From NCBI GenBank assembly GCA_000514715.1, contig AZWL01000015.1, forward strand, positions 1 through 64,000: a stretch of 64,000 nucleotides of DNA, in the 5' to 3' direction. This DNA comes from Streptomyces sp. CNH099. Its GTDB lineage: Bacteria > Actinomycetota > Actinomycetes > Streptomycetales > Streptomycetaceae. Below the pieces are notes generated by a model that did not search any database, was not told the origin of the DNA, and saw only the letters and a list, made by a program, of their open reading frames with translations. Every line of letters starts with the position of its first letter. Position 1 is the first letter of the stretch. The position numbers were made by a program, and so were the translations under genes. This document shows, in pieces, positions 17,399-25,296 of the stretch.

Positions 17399-17420
17399 TC
17401 GGGGGGCGGTGGCCCCCCGA
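17399..17420 (-). terminator. Intra-operon hairpin between rpoA and rplQ
   Basis: A perfect 9-bp stem (TCGGGGGGC at 17399-17407, complement 17412-17420) with a 4-nt loop lies 14 bp after the rpoA stop. With no U tract and a gene following in the same operon, it may attenuate or serve as an RNA-processing or stability element rather than a full terminator. Confidence 0.5.
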
Positions 17421-17434
17421 GACATCAGTGCTGC

Positions 17435-18457
17435 TCAGTACTGCTCGGTCTCGACGAAGCCCGCGTCGGCGTCGTCCTCGGCGCCGAAGGTGTCGGCGGC
17501 CGAGGTCGGGTCGAATCCGGGCGGGCTGTCCTTCAGGGCCAGGCCCATGCCGGCCAGCTTCGCCTTGACCTCGTCGATCGACTTCGCGCCGAAGTTGCGG
17601 ATGTCGAGGAGATCCGCCTCGGAGCGGGCCACCAGCTCGCCCACCGAGTGGATGCCCTCGCGCTTGAGGCAGTTGTACGAGCGGACCGTCAGCTCCAGCT
17701 CCTCGATGGGCAGCGCCAGGTCCGCGGCCAGCGCGGCGTCCGTGGGGGACGGGCCCATGTCGATGCCCTCGGCGTCGATGTTCAGCTCGCGGGCGAGGCC
17801 GAACAGCTCGACCAGGGTCTTGCCGGCGGAGGCGACCGCGTCGCGCGGGCGCATGCACGCCTTGGTCTCGATGTCGACGATCAGCTTGTCGAAGTCGGTG
17901 CGCTGCTCGACGCGGGTGGCCTCGACCTTGTAGCTGACCTTGAGCACCGGGGAGTAGATGGAGTCGACCGGGATCCGGCCGATCTCCTGGCCGACCTGCT
18001 TGTTCTGCACGGCGGAGACGTAGCCGCGGCCGCGCTCGACTGTCAGCTCCATCTCCAGCTTGCCCTTGCCGTTGAGCGTGGCGAGGACCAGGTCCGGGTT
18101 GTGCACCTCGACGCCGGCCGGCGGGGCGATGTCGGCGGCGGTCACCACGCCCGGGCCCTGCTTGCGCAGGTACATCACGACGGGCTCGTCGTGCTCGGAG
18201 GAGATGACGAGCTGCTTGATGTTGAGGATGAGGTCGGTGACGTCCTCCTTGACGCCCGGCACGGTGGTGAACTCGTGCAGGACGCCGTCGATCCGGATGT
18301 TGGTGACGGCCGCACCCGGGATCGAGGAGAGGAGCGTACGGCGGAGGGAGTTGCCGAGGGTGTAGCCGAAGCCGGGCTCCAGCGGCTCGATGACGAACCG
18401 GGAGCGGTACTCCTCGACGACCTCTTCGGTGAGGGAGGGACGCTGAGCGATCAGCAT
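17435..18457 (-). CDS. rpoA: DNA-directed RNA polymerase subunit alpha
   Basis: Alpha dimerises to seed RNA polymerase assembly, and its C-terminal domain contacts upstream promoter DNA and activators. The 340-residue protein has the N-terminal assembly domain (1-230, EPLEPGFGYTLGNSLRRTLL) and the C-terminal domain (about 250-315, ELTVRSYNCLKREGIHSVGEL and RNFGAKSIDEVKAKL), followed by an acidic tail ending ETEQY. It is preceded by rpsD and followed by rplQ. Confidence 0.98.
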   Translation of the reverse strand: MLIAQRPSLTEEVVEEYRSRFVIEPLEPGFGYTLGNSLRRTLLSSIPGAAVTNIRIDGVLHEFTTVPGVKEDVTDLILNIKQLVISSEHDEPVVMYLRKQGPGVVTAADIAPPAGVEVHNPDLVLATLNGKGKLEMELTVERGRGYVSAVQNKQVGQEIGRIPVDSIYSPVLKVSYKVEATRVEQRTDFDKLIVDIETKACMRPRDAVASAGKTLVELFGLARELNIDAEGIDMGPSPTDAALAADLALPIEELELTVRSYNCLKREGIHSVGELVARSEADLLDIRNFGAKSIDEVKAKLAGMGLALKDSPPGFDPTSAADTFGAEDDADAGFVETEQY

Positions 18458-18577
18458 GGGTGTGTTTCCTTCAGTCGTGGACGCCCGCTATATGACGTCC
18501 GCTGTACTGACCAGGATACGGGCGGTACGCCACAAACGTGCCGTACCGCCCGCACCCGCGAGCACTGCCCCGAAGAA

Positions 18578-19204
18578 CTACTTCGAGTAGAGCTCGACGA
18601 TGAGCTGCTCCTGCACCTGGGTGTCGATCACCTGGCGCTCGGGCAGGCTGTGCACGAGGATCCGCAGGTTCGACGGGATCGCCTCCAGCCACGCCGGGAC
18701 GGTCCTGTCGCCGGCCTCCGCCTGCGCCACCTGGAAGGGGGTCAGGTTCCTGGAGGACTCGCGGACCTCGATGATGTCGTTCGGCACGACGCGGGCCGAC
18801 GGGATGTCGGTCTTGCGCCCGTTGACCGTGATGTGGCCGTGCCGGACCAGCTGGCGGGCGTGGTCGCGGGACTTGGCGAAGCCGGCCCGGTAGACCACGT
18901 TGTCCAGCCGCGTTTCGAGGATGCGCAGCAGGTTCTCACCGGTCTTGCCGGACTGCCGGTTGGCCTCGTTGTAGTAACCGCGGAACTGCTTCTCCAGCAC
19001 CCCGTAGATGCGCGCGCACTTCTGCTTCTCGCGCTTCTGCAGCAGGTACTCGCTGTCCTTGGTGCGCCCGCGCCCGTGCTCACCCGGGGGGTAAGGACGG
19101 ATCTCGATCGGGCACTTAGCGCTCTCGCACTTGGCTCCCTTGAGGAAGAGCTTCTGCTTCTCCCGACGGCAACGCTTGCAGTCGGCCCCGGTGTAACGCG
19201 CCAT
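18578..19204 (-). CDS. rpsD: 30S ribosomal protein S4, zinc-binding (C+) type
   Basis: S4 nucleates 30S assembly at the 16S five-way junction and helps decoding accuracy. The 208-residue protein has a zinc knuckle with Cys9, Cys12, Cys26 and Cys31, the same spacing as Thermus thermophilus S4, then the core RPYPPGEHGRGRTKDSEYLL and the S4 RNA-binding fold (LDNVVYRAGFAKSRDHARQL, HGHITVNGRKTDIPS). It lies between rpsK and rpoA. From memory, S. coelicolor has no rpsD here and carries a cysteine-free rpsD elsewhere, so both the location and the zinc form are distinctive. Confidence 0.95.
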   Translation of the reverse strand: MARYTGADCKRCRREKQKLFLKGAKCESAKCPIEIRPYPPGEHGRGRTKDSEYLLQKREKQKCARIYGVLEKQFRGYYNEANRQSGKTGENLLRILETRLDNVVYRAGFAKSRDHARQLVRHGHITVNGRKTDIPSARVVPNDIIEVRESSRNLTPFQVAQAEAGDRTVPAWLEAIPSNLRILVHSLPERQVIDTQVQEQLIVELYSK

Positions 19205-19231
19205 GTCTTGTCGTCTCCTACTTCGCTTTTC

Positions 19232-19636
19232 TCAGACCCGGCGGCGCTTCGGCGGGCGGCAGCCGTTGTGCGGGGTGGGCGTGACGTCCTGGATGGACCC
19301 GACCTCAAGGCCGGTGGCCTGGAGGGAGCGGATCGCGGTCTCGCGGCCGGAGCCGGGACCCTTCACGAAGACGTCGACCTTGCGCATGCCGTGCTCCTGA
19401 GCGCGGCGGGCGGCGGACTCGGCGGCCATCTGGGCGGCGAAGGGCGTCGACTTGCGCGAGCCCTTGAAGCCGACATGGCCGGCGGAGGCCCACGAGATCA
19501 CGTTCCCGGTCGGGTCGGTGATCGAGATGATCGTGTTGTTGAACGTGCTCTTGATGTGGGCGTGGCCATGGGCCACGTTCTTCTTTTCCTTGCGGCGGAC
19601 CTTCTTGGCCCCGGCCGCTCGGCTCTTCGGAGGCAT
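19232..19636 (-). CDS. rpsK: 30S ribosomal protein S11
   Basis: S11 lies on the 30S platform near the Shine-Dalgarno/anti-Shine-Dalgarno helix. The 134-residue sequence includes GHAHIKSTFNNTIISITDP, the GFKGSRKSTPFAAQMAAE block and the C-terminal TPTPHNGCRPPKRRRV. It follows rpsM and precedes rpsD within the alpha operon. Confidence 0.97.
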   Translation of the reverse strand: MPPKSRAAGAKKVRRKEKKNVAHGHAHIKSTFNNTIISITDPTGNVISWASAGHVGFKGSRKSTPFAAQMAAESAARRAQEHGMRKVDVFVKGPGSGRETAIRSLQATGLEVGSIQDVTPTPHNGCRPPKRRRV

Positions 19637-19705
19637 TCGGTGTTATCTCCCGTGGAGGTGGTCGGTCCTGCAGCGATGCGGGCGCACAGAGCGGACCGCT
19701 GCGGA

Positions 19706-20086
19706 CTACTTCTTGCCCGGCTTCTTCTTGCCGGCGATGGCGCGACGCGGACCCTTGCGGGTGCGGGCGTTGGTGGAGGTGCGCTGGCCGTGTACGGGCA
19801 GTCCGCGGCGGTGCCGCAGGCCCTGGTAGCAGCCGATCTCGACCTTGCGCCGGATGTCCGCCTGGATCTCGCGGCGGAGGTCACCCTCGGTCCTGAGGTT
19901 GTTGTCCACGAACTCGCGGATCTTGACGAGCTCCTCCTCGGTCAGATCGCGGACGCGGGTGTCGGGGCTGATCCCGGTCGCGGCCAGCGTCTGCTGGGAG
20001 AGCGTCCGGCCGATGCCGAACACGTAGGTGAGGGCGACCTCCACGCGCTTCTCGCGCGGGATGTCGACACCTGCAACGCGTGCCAT
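19706..20086 (-). CDS. rpsM: 30S ribosomal protein S13
   Basis: S13 sits in the 30S head, contacts the P-site tRNA and forms bridge B1. The 126-residue sequence starts MARVAGVDIPREKRVEVALT, contains TEEELVKIREFVDNN and ends with a basic tail (RKGPRRAIAGKKKPGKK). A 200-bp gap to rpmJ upstream leaves room for an additional alpha-operon promoter, though I could not define one. Confidence 0.97.
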   Translation of the reverse strand: MARVAGVDIPREKRVEVALTYVFGIGRTLSQQTLAATGISPDTRVRDLTEEELVKIREFVDNNLRTEGDLRREIQADIRRKVEIGCYQGLRHRRGLPVHGQRTSTNARTRKGPRRAIAGKKKPGKK

Positions 20087-20286
20087 TCAAGGCTCCTGTG
20101 TCTGTCGGAGGTCTTCCGCAGCACCGTTCCCGTGGTTCGCTACGAGCCGGGTCCCCGGCCTCCGAGCCGGGGGTGTCGTCCCACACACGTTCGTGGGGGT
20201 CGGGTGACTGCTTCTTTACTTGTTCGCTTGTTGCGTCGCGCGATGAGCTGCGAGCGGTGCAAGGCGGTGGGTCAGGTCGGCGTACG

Positions 20287-20400
20287 TCAGCCCTGGCGCT
20301 GCTTGTGGCGCAGGTTTTCGCAGATGACCATGACCCGGCCGTGACGGCGGATCACCTTGCACTTGTCGCAGATCTTCTTGACGCTCGGCTTGACCTTCAT
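20287..20400 (-). CDS. rpmJ: 50S ribosomal protein L36, zinc-binding type
   Basis: A 37-residue product, MKVKPSVKKICDKCKVIRRH at the start and NLRHKQRQG at the end. Cys11, Cys14, Cys27 and His32 make the complete C+ zinc ribbon. It lies 56 bp after infA, in the order infA-rpmJ-rpsM found in most bacteria. Confidence 0.97.
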   Translation of the reverse strand: MKVKPSVKKICDKCKVIRRHGRVMVICENLRHKQRQG

Positions 20401-20456
20401 GTCTGGAGGTTCTCCGGGTCGGTGCCCCGCCCCACGGGAGCGGGACGAAGCAAGAT

Positions 20457-20678
20457 CTACTTGTAGCGGTAGACGATCCGTCCGCGCGTCAGGTCGTACG
20501 GAGACAGCTCCACCACGACCCTGTCGTCGGGAAGGATACGGATGTAGTGCATCCGCATCTTGCCGCTGATGTGCGCGAGGACCTGGTGCCCGTTCTGGAG
20601 TTCCACCTTGAACATCGCGTTCGGCAGAGACTCGACGACGGTGCCCTCGATCTCGATGGCCCCTTGTTTTTTGGCCAT
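20457..20678 (-). CDS. infA: Translation initiation factor IF-1
   Basis: IF-1 occupies the 30S A site during initiation. The 73-residue OB-fold protein has KKQGAIEIEGTVVESLPNAM, the conserved LAHISGKMRMHYIRIL and the usual C-terminus GRIVYRYK. The ATG at 20678 matches the family start. This is the canonical copy in the ribosomal cluster; a second, more divergent IF-1 is at 43965-44189. Confidence 0.97.
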   Translation of the reverse strand: MAKKQGAIEIEGTVVESLPNAMFKVELQNGHQVLAHISGKMRMHYIRILPDDRVVVELSPYDLTRGRIVYRYK

Positions 20679-20878
20679 GCTTGAGCGCTTCACCTTCCGG
20701 ATTCGGCTACCTGGATGGTCCGGGGCACACGGGTGCACAGGGACCGACGAGTCAGTCTACGCGACCGGCTCCCGAAAGGCGAAATCGGGAGTCTGCCCGC
20801 TGCGCAAGATCGTTAAGCGTCGGCCGGGGGTGACGCGGGGTGACCGGCGGGGTGCCGCCGGGGTGTCCGGCCCGGGGG

Positions 20879-21715
20879 TCAGCCGAGCGGGTCCGGGGCC
20901 GCCGTCACCCCGTACCCGGCGAGCTTCTCCCGGCCGCCGTCCGGGGCGGTCAGCACCAGCGGCCCGGCCTCGGTGAGGGCCACGGAGTGCTCCCAGTGGC
21001 TCGACCAGCTGCCGTCGTCCGTCTTGACCGTCCACTCGTCCGCCAGCACGTGCGTGCGCGGGGTGCCGAGGCTGACCATCGGCTCGATCGCGATGCAGAA
21101 GCCGGGGACCAGCTTCGGGCCGCGGCCGCGGCGCTTGTCGACGTAGTTCAGCAGGTGCGGGTCCATGTGCATCTGCGAGCCGATGCCGTGGCCCCCGTAC
21201 TCCTCGACGATGCCGTACTTGCCGGCGGCCGGGCGCGGCTGGCGGCGGATGTAGCCCTCGATCGCCGCGGAGATGTCCACGAGCCGGTTGCCCTTGCGCA
21301 CGGCCGCGATGCCGGCCCACATCGACTCCTCCGTCACCCGGCTCAGCTCGTGCAGCTCGGCGGCGTGACCGGACCCCACGAAGACCGTGAGGGCGGCGTC
21401 CGCGTGCCAGCCGTCGACGATGGCGCCGGCGTCGATGGAGATCACGTCGCCGTCGCGCAGCACCGTCGCGCGGTCCGGGATGCCGTGGACGACGACGTCG
21501 TTGACGGACGTGCAGATGTTGCCGGGGAAGCCCCCGTACCCCAGGAAGTTCGGCTTGGCGCCGTGGTCGGCGAGGACCTTGGCGGCGATCTCGTCGAGGT
21601 CCTTCGTGGTGGCCCCGGGCACGGCCGCGGCGGCGCACGCCCGGTGCATGGCCGCGACGACGAGACCGGCGGCCCGCATCTTCGCGATCTGTTCCGGGGT
21701 CTTTATTTCCACCAT
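20879..21715 (-). CDS. map: Type I methionine aminopeptidase
   Basis: Map removes the initiator methionine from new proteins. The 278-residue protein contains the five metal ligands: the two Asp in SIDAGAIVDGWHADAA, the His in YGGHGIGSQMHMDP, the Glu in CIAIEPMVSLG and the Glu in HWEHSVALTEAGP. The ATG at 21715 fits the family start MVEIKTPEQIAKMRAAG. In other streptomycetes map directly follows adk; here a toxin-antitoxin pair on the opposite strand intervenes, so map needs its own promoter or read-through across 736 bp. Confidence 0.96.
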   Translation of the reverse strand: MVEIKTPEQIAKMRAAGLVVAAMHRACAAAAVPGATTKDLDEIAAKVLADHGAKPNFLGYGGFPGNICTSVNDVVVHGIPDRATVLRDGDVISIDAGAIVDGWHADAALTVFVGSGHAAELHELSRVTEESMWAGIAAVRKGNRLVDISAAIEGYIRRQPRPAAGKYGIVEEYGGHGIGSQMHMDPHLLNYVDKRRGRGPKLVPGFCIAIEPMVSLGTPRTHVLADEWTVKTDDGSWSSHWEHSVALTEAGPLVLTAPDGGREKLAGYGVTAAPDPLG

Positions 21716-21792
21716 GTCCGCTGAACGCCTCCCACTCGCCCGGCAATGCTCCGCTCCACCATACGCGCACCGGCGGCGCCCTCCACTCCCAC

Positions 21793-21820
21793 CGAGTGGT
21801 ACCATAAATGGAGCCACTCG
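21793..21820. promoter_or_regulatory. Inverted repeat upstream of the toxin-antitoxin pair
   Basis: CGAGTGG (21793-21799) and CCACTCG (21814-21820) flank a 14-bp relatively AT-rich spacer that begins with a small GGTACC palindrome. It lies 18 bp before the antitoxin start and in the divergent region shared with map, the position expected for an autoregulatory YefM operator. Confidence 0.45.
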
Positions 21821-21837
21821 ACAGTGAGGGAATGCTG

Positions 21838-22140
21838 ATGTCCATGACCGCCAGCGAGGCCCGCAAGCACCTGTTTCCCCTGATCGAGAAGGTCAACGAA
21901 GACCGCGCCCCGATACACATCACCTCCCGCAAGGGCAACGCGGTGCTGATGAGCGAGGAGGACTTCAACTCCTGGCAGGAAACGATCTACCTGCTGCGCT
22001 CCCCGGAGAACGCCCGGCGCCTGTACGCAGCCATCGCCGAGGACAGGGCGGACCCCGAGGGCGCGGAGGTCATCCACAAGACCATGGACGACCTCCGGGC
22101 GCTTCTGGACGACGGCGCGGAGTCCGCGGAGGCCACGTGA
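21838..22140 (+). CDS. yefM: YefM-type antitoxin (Phd/YefM family)
   Basis: The 100-residue antitoxin should bind and neutralise the toxin encoded next to it and repress the pair. The N-terminal DNA-binding and dimerisation domain reads MTASEARKHLFPLIEKVNED then ITSRKGNAVLMSEEDFNSWQ, and the family block ETIYLLRSPENARRL follows; the acidic C-terminus binds toxin. I chose the ATG at 21838, which has GAGGGA seven bases upstream, over in-frame ATGs at 21808 and 21832. It is on the opposite strand to the surrounding ribosomal genes. Confidence 0.9.
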   Translation: MSMTASEARKHLFPLIEKVNEDRAPIHITSRKGNAVLMSEEDFNSWQETIYLLRSPENARRLYAAIAEDRADPEGAEVIHKTMDDLRALLDDGAESAEAT

Positions 22141-22397
22141 GGGACCTGGCGTTCCGCAGTCAGGGGTGGGAAGACTTCCTGCACTGGACCTTCACCGACA
22201 GGAAGGTCCTTCGCCGGGTGGTCCGACTGCTCGAAGACACCCGACGGGACCCGTTCGACGGAATCGGCAAGCCGGAACCGCTGAAGGGCGACTTCGCGGG
22301 CTACTGGTCACGTCGGATCGACGACGAGCACCGCTTGGTCTATCGCGTCACCGAGAAAGAGATCATCGTGATCAAGGCCCGCTATCACTACGGATGA
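22137..22397 (+). CDS. yoeB: YoeB-type ribosome-dependent mRNA interferase toxin
   Basis: The 86-residue toxin of the RelE/YoeB fold cleaves mRNA in the ribosomal A site. It shows GWEDFLHWTFTDRKVLRRV at the N-terminus, DPFDGIGKPEPLKGDFAGYW in the middle, and the catalytic block RRIDDEHRLVYRV with the terminal ARYHYG; the His and Tyr near the end are the expected active-site residues. The GTG start overlaps the antitoxin stop by four bases, as in coupled toxin-antitoxin operons. It appears intact. Confidence 0.92.
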   Translation: MRDLAFRSQGWEDFLHWTFTDRKVLRRVVRLLEDTRRDPFDGIGKPEPLKGDFAGYWSRRIDDEHRLVYRVTEKEIIVIKARYHYG

Positions 22398-22400
22398 GAG

Positions 22401-22437
22401 GCGGGGCCGCACCGGACTGAAACCGGAGCGGCCCCGC
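22401..22437. terminator. Bidirectional hairpin between yoeB and adk
   Basis: GCGGGGCCGC (22401-22410) pairs perfectly with 22428-22437 round a 17-nt loop, four bases after the toxin stop and 14 bases after the adk stop on the other strand. It can terminate both convergent transcripts. Confidence 0.75.
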
Positions 22438-22451
22438 AGCGGTACGCGAAC

Positions 22452-23105
22452 TCAGCTCCGGCCGGGCAGGGCCTCCATGGCCCGCCGGGTGACCTCGGCC
22501 ACGGAGCCGAGCGCCGAGATCGTGGTCACCAGGCCCTGGGCCTTGAAGTAGTCGATGATCGGCTCGGTCTCCTCGTGGTAGACCTCCAGCCGGCGGCGGA
22601 CGGTGTCCTCGTTGTCGTCCTCGCGCTGGTACAGCTCGCCGCCGCAGACGTCGCACACGCCCTCGCGCTCCGGCGGGGAGTACTCGACGTGGAAGACGTG
22701 GCTGCTGTCGTTGCGGCAGATCCGCCGGCCGGCGATGCGCTTGACGACCTCGTCCTCCGGCACCTCCAAGTCGAGCACGGCGTCCAGCTCAAGCCCGGCC
22801 TCCTTCAGCAGCCCGTCGAGCGCCACCGCCTGCGCCACGTTCCGCGGGAAGCCGTCGAGCAGGAAGCCGCCCGCGGCGTCGGGCTGCCCCATCCGGTCCC
22901 AGGCCATCCCCACGGTCACCTCGTCCGGCACCAGGTTGCCCGCCTCCATGTACGCCTTCGCCTGGCGGCCCAGCTCCGTGCCCTGGCTGATGTTGGCACG
23001 GAACAGGTCACCGGTGGAGACGTGCGGGATGGACAGGTTCTCGGCGAGCAGGGCCGCCTGCGTGCCCTTGCCCGCACCGGGAGGCCCGACGAGGACGATT
23101 CGCAT
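22452..23105 (-). CDS. adk: Adenylate kinase
   Basis: Adk interconverts ATP + AMP and 2 ADP. The 217-residue protein has the P loop GPPGAGKGTQ at residues 7-16, the AMP-binding STGDLFRANI and GFLLDGFPRN motifs, and a long LID. The LID has Cys in RICRND and VCDVCGG, so three of four positions of the Gram-positive zinc motif are Cys and the other reads Asp. The start overlaps the secY stop by one base, indicating translational coupling. Confidence 0.97.
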   Translation of the reverse strand: MRIVLVGPPGAGKGTQAALLAENLSIPHVSTGDLFRANISQGTELGRQAKAYMEAGNLVPDEVTVGMAWDRMGQPDAAGGFLLDGFPRNVAQAVALDGLLKEAGLELDAVLDLEVPEDEVVKRIAGRRICRNDSSHVFHVEYSPPEREGVCDVCGGELYQREDDNEDTVRRRLEVYHEETEPIIDYFKAQGLVTTISALGSVAEVTRRAMEALPGRS

Positions 23106-24418
23106 CAGCGGAGGAACCCTTCGTAGTGATGCTGCTGCAGCTTGCTCTCGATCTGCTTCACCGTCTCCAAGCCGACACCCACGATGATGAGGATGCTCGT
23201 ACCGCCGAAGGGGAAGTTCTGGTTCGCGTTGAACAGCACCAACGCCACTGTCGGTACCAGCGCGATCAGACCCAGATAGAGCGAGCCCGGCCAGGTGATC
23301 CGGTTGAGTACGAAGCTGAGGTACTCCGCGGTGGGACGGCCGGCCCGGATGCCCGGGATGAAGCCACCGTACTTCTTCATGTTGTCGGCGACCTCCTCGG
23401 GGTTGAACGTGATCGCCACGTAGAAGAACGCGAAGAACACGATCATGAGGAAGTACGTGATGATGTAGACCGGGTGGTCGCCGGTGACGAAGTTCTCCTC
23501 GATCCACTGCGCCCAGCCGGACGTGGAGCCGGTGAACTGCACGATGAGGGCGGGGATGTAGAGCAGCGAGGACGCGAAGATGACCGGGATGACACCCGCC
23601 TGGTTCACCTTCAGCGGGATGTACGTCGAGGTGCCGCCGTAGGAGCGGCGGCCGATCATGCGCTTCGCGTACTGCACGGGGATGCGGCGCTGCGCCTGCT
23701 CGACGAAGACCACCAGGCCGACCATCGCCAGGCCGAGCGCGATGACGACGACGAACTCGCCCCAGCCGTCGATGATCTTGCCGGACTGCTTGATGTTCCA
23801 CAGGGCGCCGGGGAAGCCGGCGGCGATCGAGATGAACATCAGCATCGACATGCCGTTGCCGATGCCGCGGTCGGTGATCAGCTCACCGAGCCACATGACC
23901 GTCGCGGTGCCGGCGGTCATGACGATCACCATCGTGATGATCTTGAAGATCGAGTCGTCGGGAATGATCTGGTCGTTGACCTGACACTGCGGGAACAGCG
24001 AGCCGCTGCGTGCGGTGGCCACCAGACCGGTGGCCTGCAGCACGGCGAGGGCCACGGTCAGATAGCGGGTGTACTGCGTGATCTTCGCGGTGCCGGACTG
24101 GCCCTCCTTCTTCAGGGCCTCCAGCCGCGGGATCACCACCGTCAGCAGCTGCAGGATGATGCTCGCCGTGATGTACGGCATGATCCCCAGCGCGAAGATG
24201 GTGATCTGCAGGAGGGCCCCACCGCTGAACATGTTCACCAGGCCGAAGAGGCCCTGGTTGGCGTTGGCCTCGTCCATGCATTGCTGCACGGCCTGGTAGT
24301 CGGTTCCGGGGACGGGAACCTGCGCACCGAGCCGGTAGATCACGATGATGCCCAGCACGAACAGCAGCTTCTTGCGCAGGTCGGGTGTCTTGAACGCCCG
24401 GGCGAACGCGGTGAGCAC
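23105..24418 (-). CDS. secY: Preprotein translocase subunit SecY
   Basis: SecY is the ten-helix channel through which unfolded proteins cross or enter the membrane. The 437-residue protein has the N-terminal AFARAFKTPDLRKKLLFVLG helix, the plug-region VNMFSGGALLQITIFALGIMP, and the C-terminal ITFNPEEVADNMKKYGGFIP block. The GTG at 24418 is preferred because AGGAGG lies just ahead and the family begins LTAFARAF; an in-frame ATG lies seven codons upstream. It is separated from rplO by about 200 bp that includes a hairpin. Confidence 0.96.
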   Translation of the reverse strand: MLTAFARAFKTPDLRKKLLFVLGIIVIYRLGAQVPVPGTDYQAVQQCMDEANANQGLFGLVNMFSGGALLQITIFALGIMPYITASIILQLLTVVIPRLEALKKEGQSGTAKITQYTRYLTVALAVLQATGLVATARSGSLFPQCQVNDQIIPDDSIFKIITMVIVMTAGTATVMWLGELITDRGIGNGMSMLMFISIAAGFPGALWNIKQSGKIIDGWGEFVVVIALGLAMVGLVVFVEQAQRRIPVQYAKRMIGRRSYGGTSTYIPLKVNQAGVIPVIFASSLLYIPALIVQFTGSTSGWAQWIEENFVTGDHPVYIITYFLMIVFFAFFYVAITFNPEEVADNMKKYGGFIPGIRAGRPTAEYLSFVLNRITWPGSLYLGLIALVPTVALVLFNANQNFPFGGTSILIIVGVGLETVKQIESKLQQHHYEGFLR

Positions 24419-24570
24419 GGTGCCTCCTGCGGCCCCCATGGTTCATCACGGGGGCTGACGGGTCATTTGTTCAGCGGATGGTCGGTTCACGTCCCATGCC
24501 GGCGTACACCCGCATGGGTAGGGACAGTGCACGCCACCTTACCGGGGGGTGCGGTCACCGTGGAACGACC

Positions 24571-24603
24571 AACCGGGGATGCCCGTGCGGGACATCCCCG
24601 GTT
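24571..24603 (-). terminator. Hairpin between rplO and secY
   Basis: An 11-bp perfect inverted repeat (AACCGGGGATG at 24571-24581, complement 24593-24603) with an 11-nt loop lies 12 bp after the rplO stop. It probably reduces read-through from the ribosomal genes into secY, for which the remaining 150 bp could hold a separate promoter. Confidence 0.65.
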
Positions 24604-24614
24604 GCCCGTCACAC

Positions 24615-25112
24615 TCAGGCGCGCTCGGTGACCGAGCCGCCGGCGGCGGTGATCTTCTCGCGGGCGGAGCCGGAGACCTTGTCGACGGTCACCTGCAGCG
24701 CCACGGAGACGTCACCGTTGCCGAGCACCTTCACGAGCTCGTTCCTGCGCACCGCGCCCTTGGCGACCAGATCGGACACCGTGACCTCGCCGCCCTCGGG
24801 GTACAGCTCGGCCAGCTTGTCCAGGTTCACCACCTGGTACACCTTGCGGGCGGGGTTCTTGAAGCCCTTGAGCTTCGGCAGCCGCATGTGCAGCGGCATC
24901 TGCCCGCCCTCGAAGCGCTCCGGCACCTGGTAGCGGGCCTTGGTGCCCTTGGTGCCGCGGCCCGCGGTCTTGCCCTTGGACGCCTCGCCGCGACCCACAC
25001 GGGTCTTCGGCTTCTTGGCGCCCGGGGCCGGCCGCAGGTTGTGGATCTTCAGCGGCTTCTGCTCCGCTGAGTCCTTGACGGCCTTGACGGCCTTGACGTC
25101 CTTGACGGCCAT
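24615..25112 (-). CDS. rplO: 50S ribosomal protein L15
   Basis: L15 is a late-assembly 50S protein. The 165-residue form has a short Lys/Val-rich N-terminal extension (VKDVKAVKAVKDSAEQKP), then LKIHNLRPAPGAKKPKTRVG, the basic GRGEASKGKTAGRGTKGTKA segment and the globular C-terminus LVAKGAVRRNELVKVLGNGD. One base separates it from rpmD. Confidence 0.97.
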   Translation of the reverse strand: MAVKDVKAVKAVKDSAEQKPLKIHNLRPAPGAKKPKTRVGRGEASKGKTAGRGTKGTKARYQVPERFEGGQMPLHMRLPKLKGFKNPARKVYQVVNLDKLAELYPEGGEVTVSDLVAKGAVRRNELVKVLGNGDVSVALQVTVDKVSGSAREKITAAGGSVTERA

Positions 25113-25113
25113 G

Positions 25114-25296
25114 TCAGTCGACCTCCTCGACCGTCACCAGGTGGCGGACGGAGTGCACCATGCCGCGCACCTGGGGACTGTCATCGCGGGTCACGCTGTC
25201 GTTCAGCCGGCGCAGGCCGAGCGTACGCAGCGTGTCCCGGTGGTTCTGCTTGCTCCCGATGTAGGACTTGCTCTGGGTGATCTTCAGCCGTGCCAT
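25114..25296 (-). CDS. rpmD: 50S ribosomal protein L30
   Basis: A 60-residue protein, MARLKITQSKSYIGSKQNHR at the start, LRRLNDSVTRDDSPQVRGMV in the middle and HLVTVEEVD at the end. The start codon overlaps the rpsE stop by one base, so the two are coupled. Confidence 0.97.
   Translation of the reverse strand: MARLKITQSKSYIGSKQNHRDTLRTLGLRRLNDSVTRDDSPQVRGMVHSVRHLVTVEEVD

Noticed and set aside
23126..24631. A plus-strand open frame of about 500 codons opposite secY
   Set aside because: Extreme Asp/Arg/His composition with no hydrophobic core; it is the antisense of secY.
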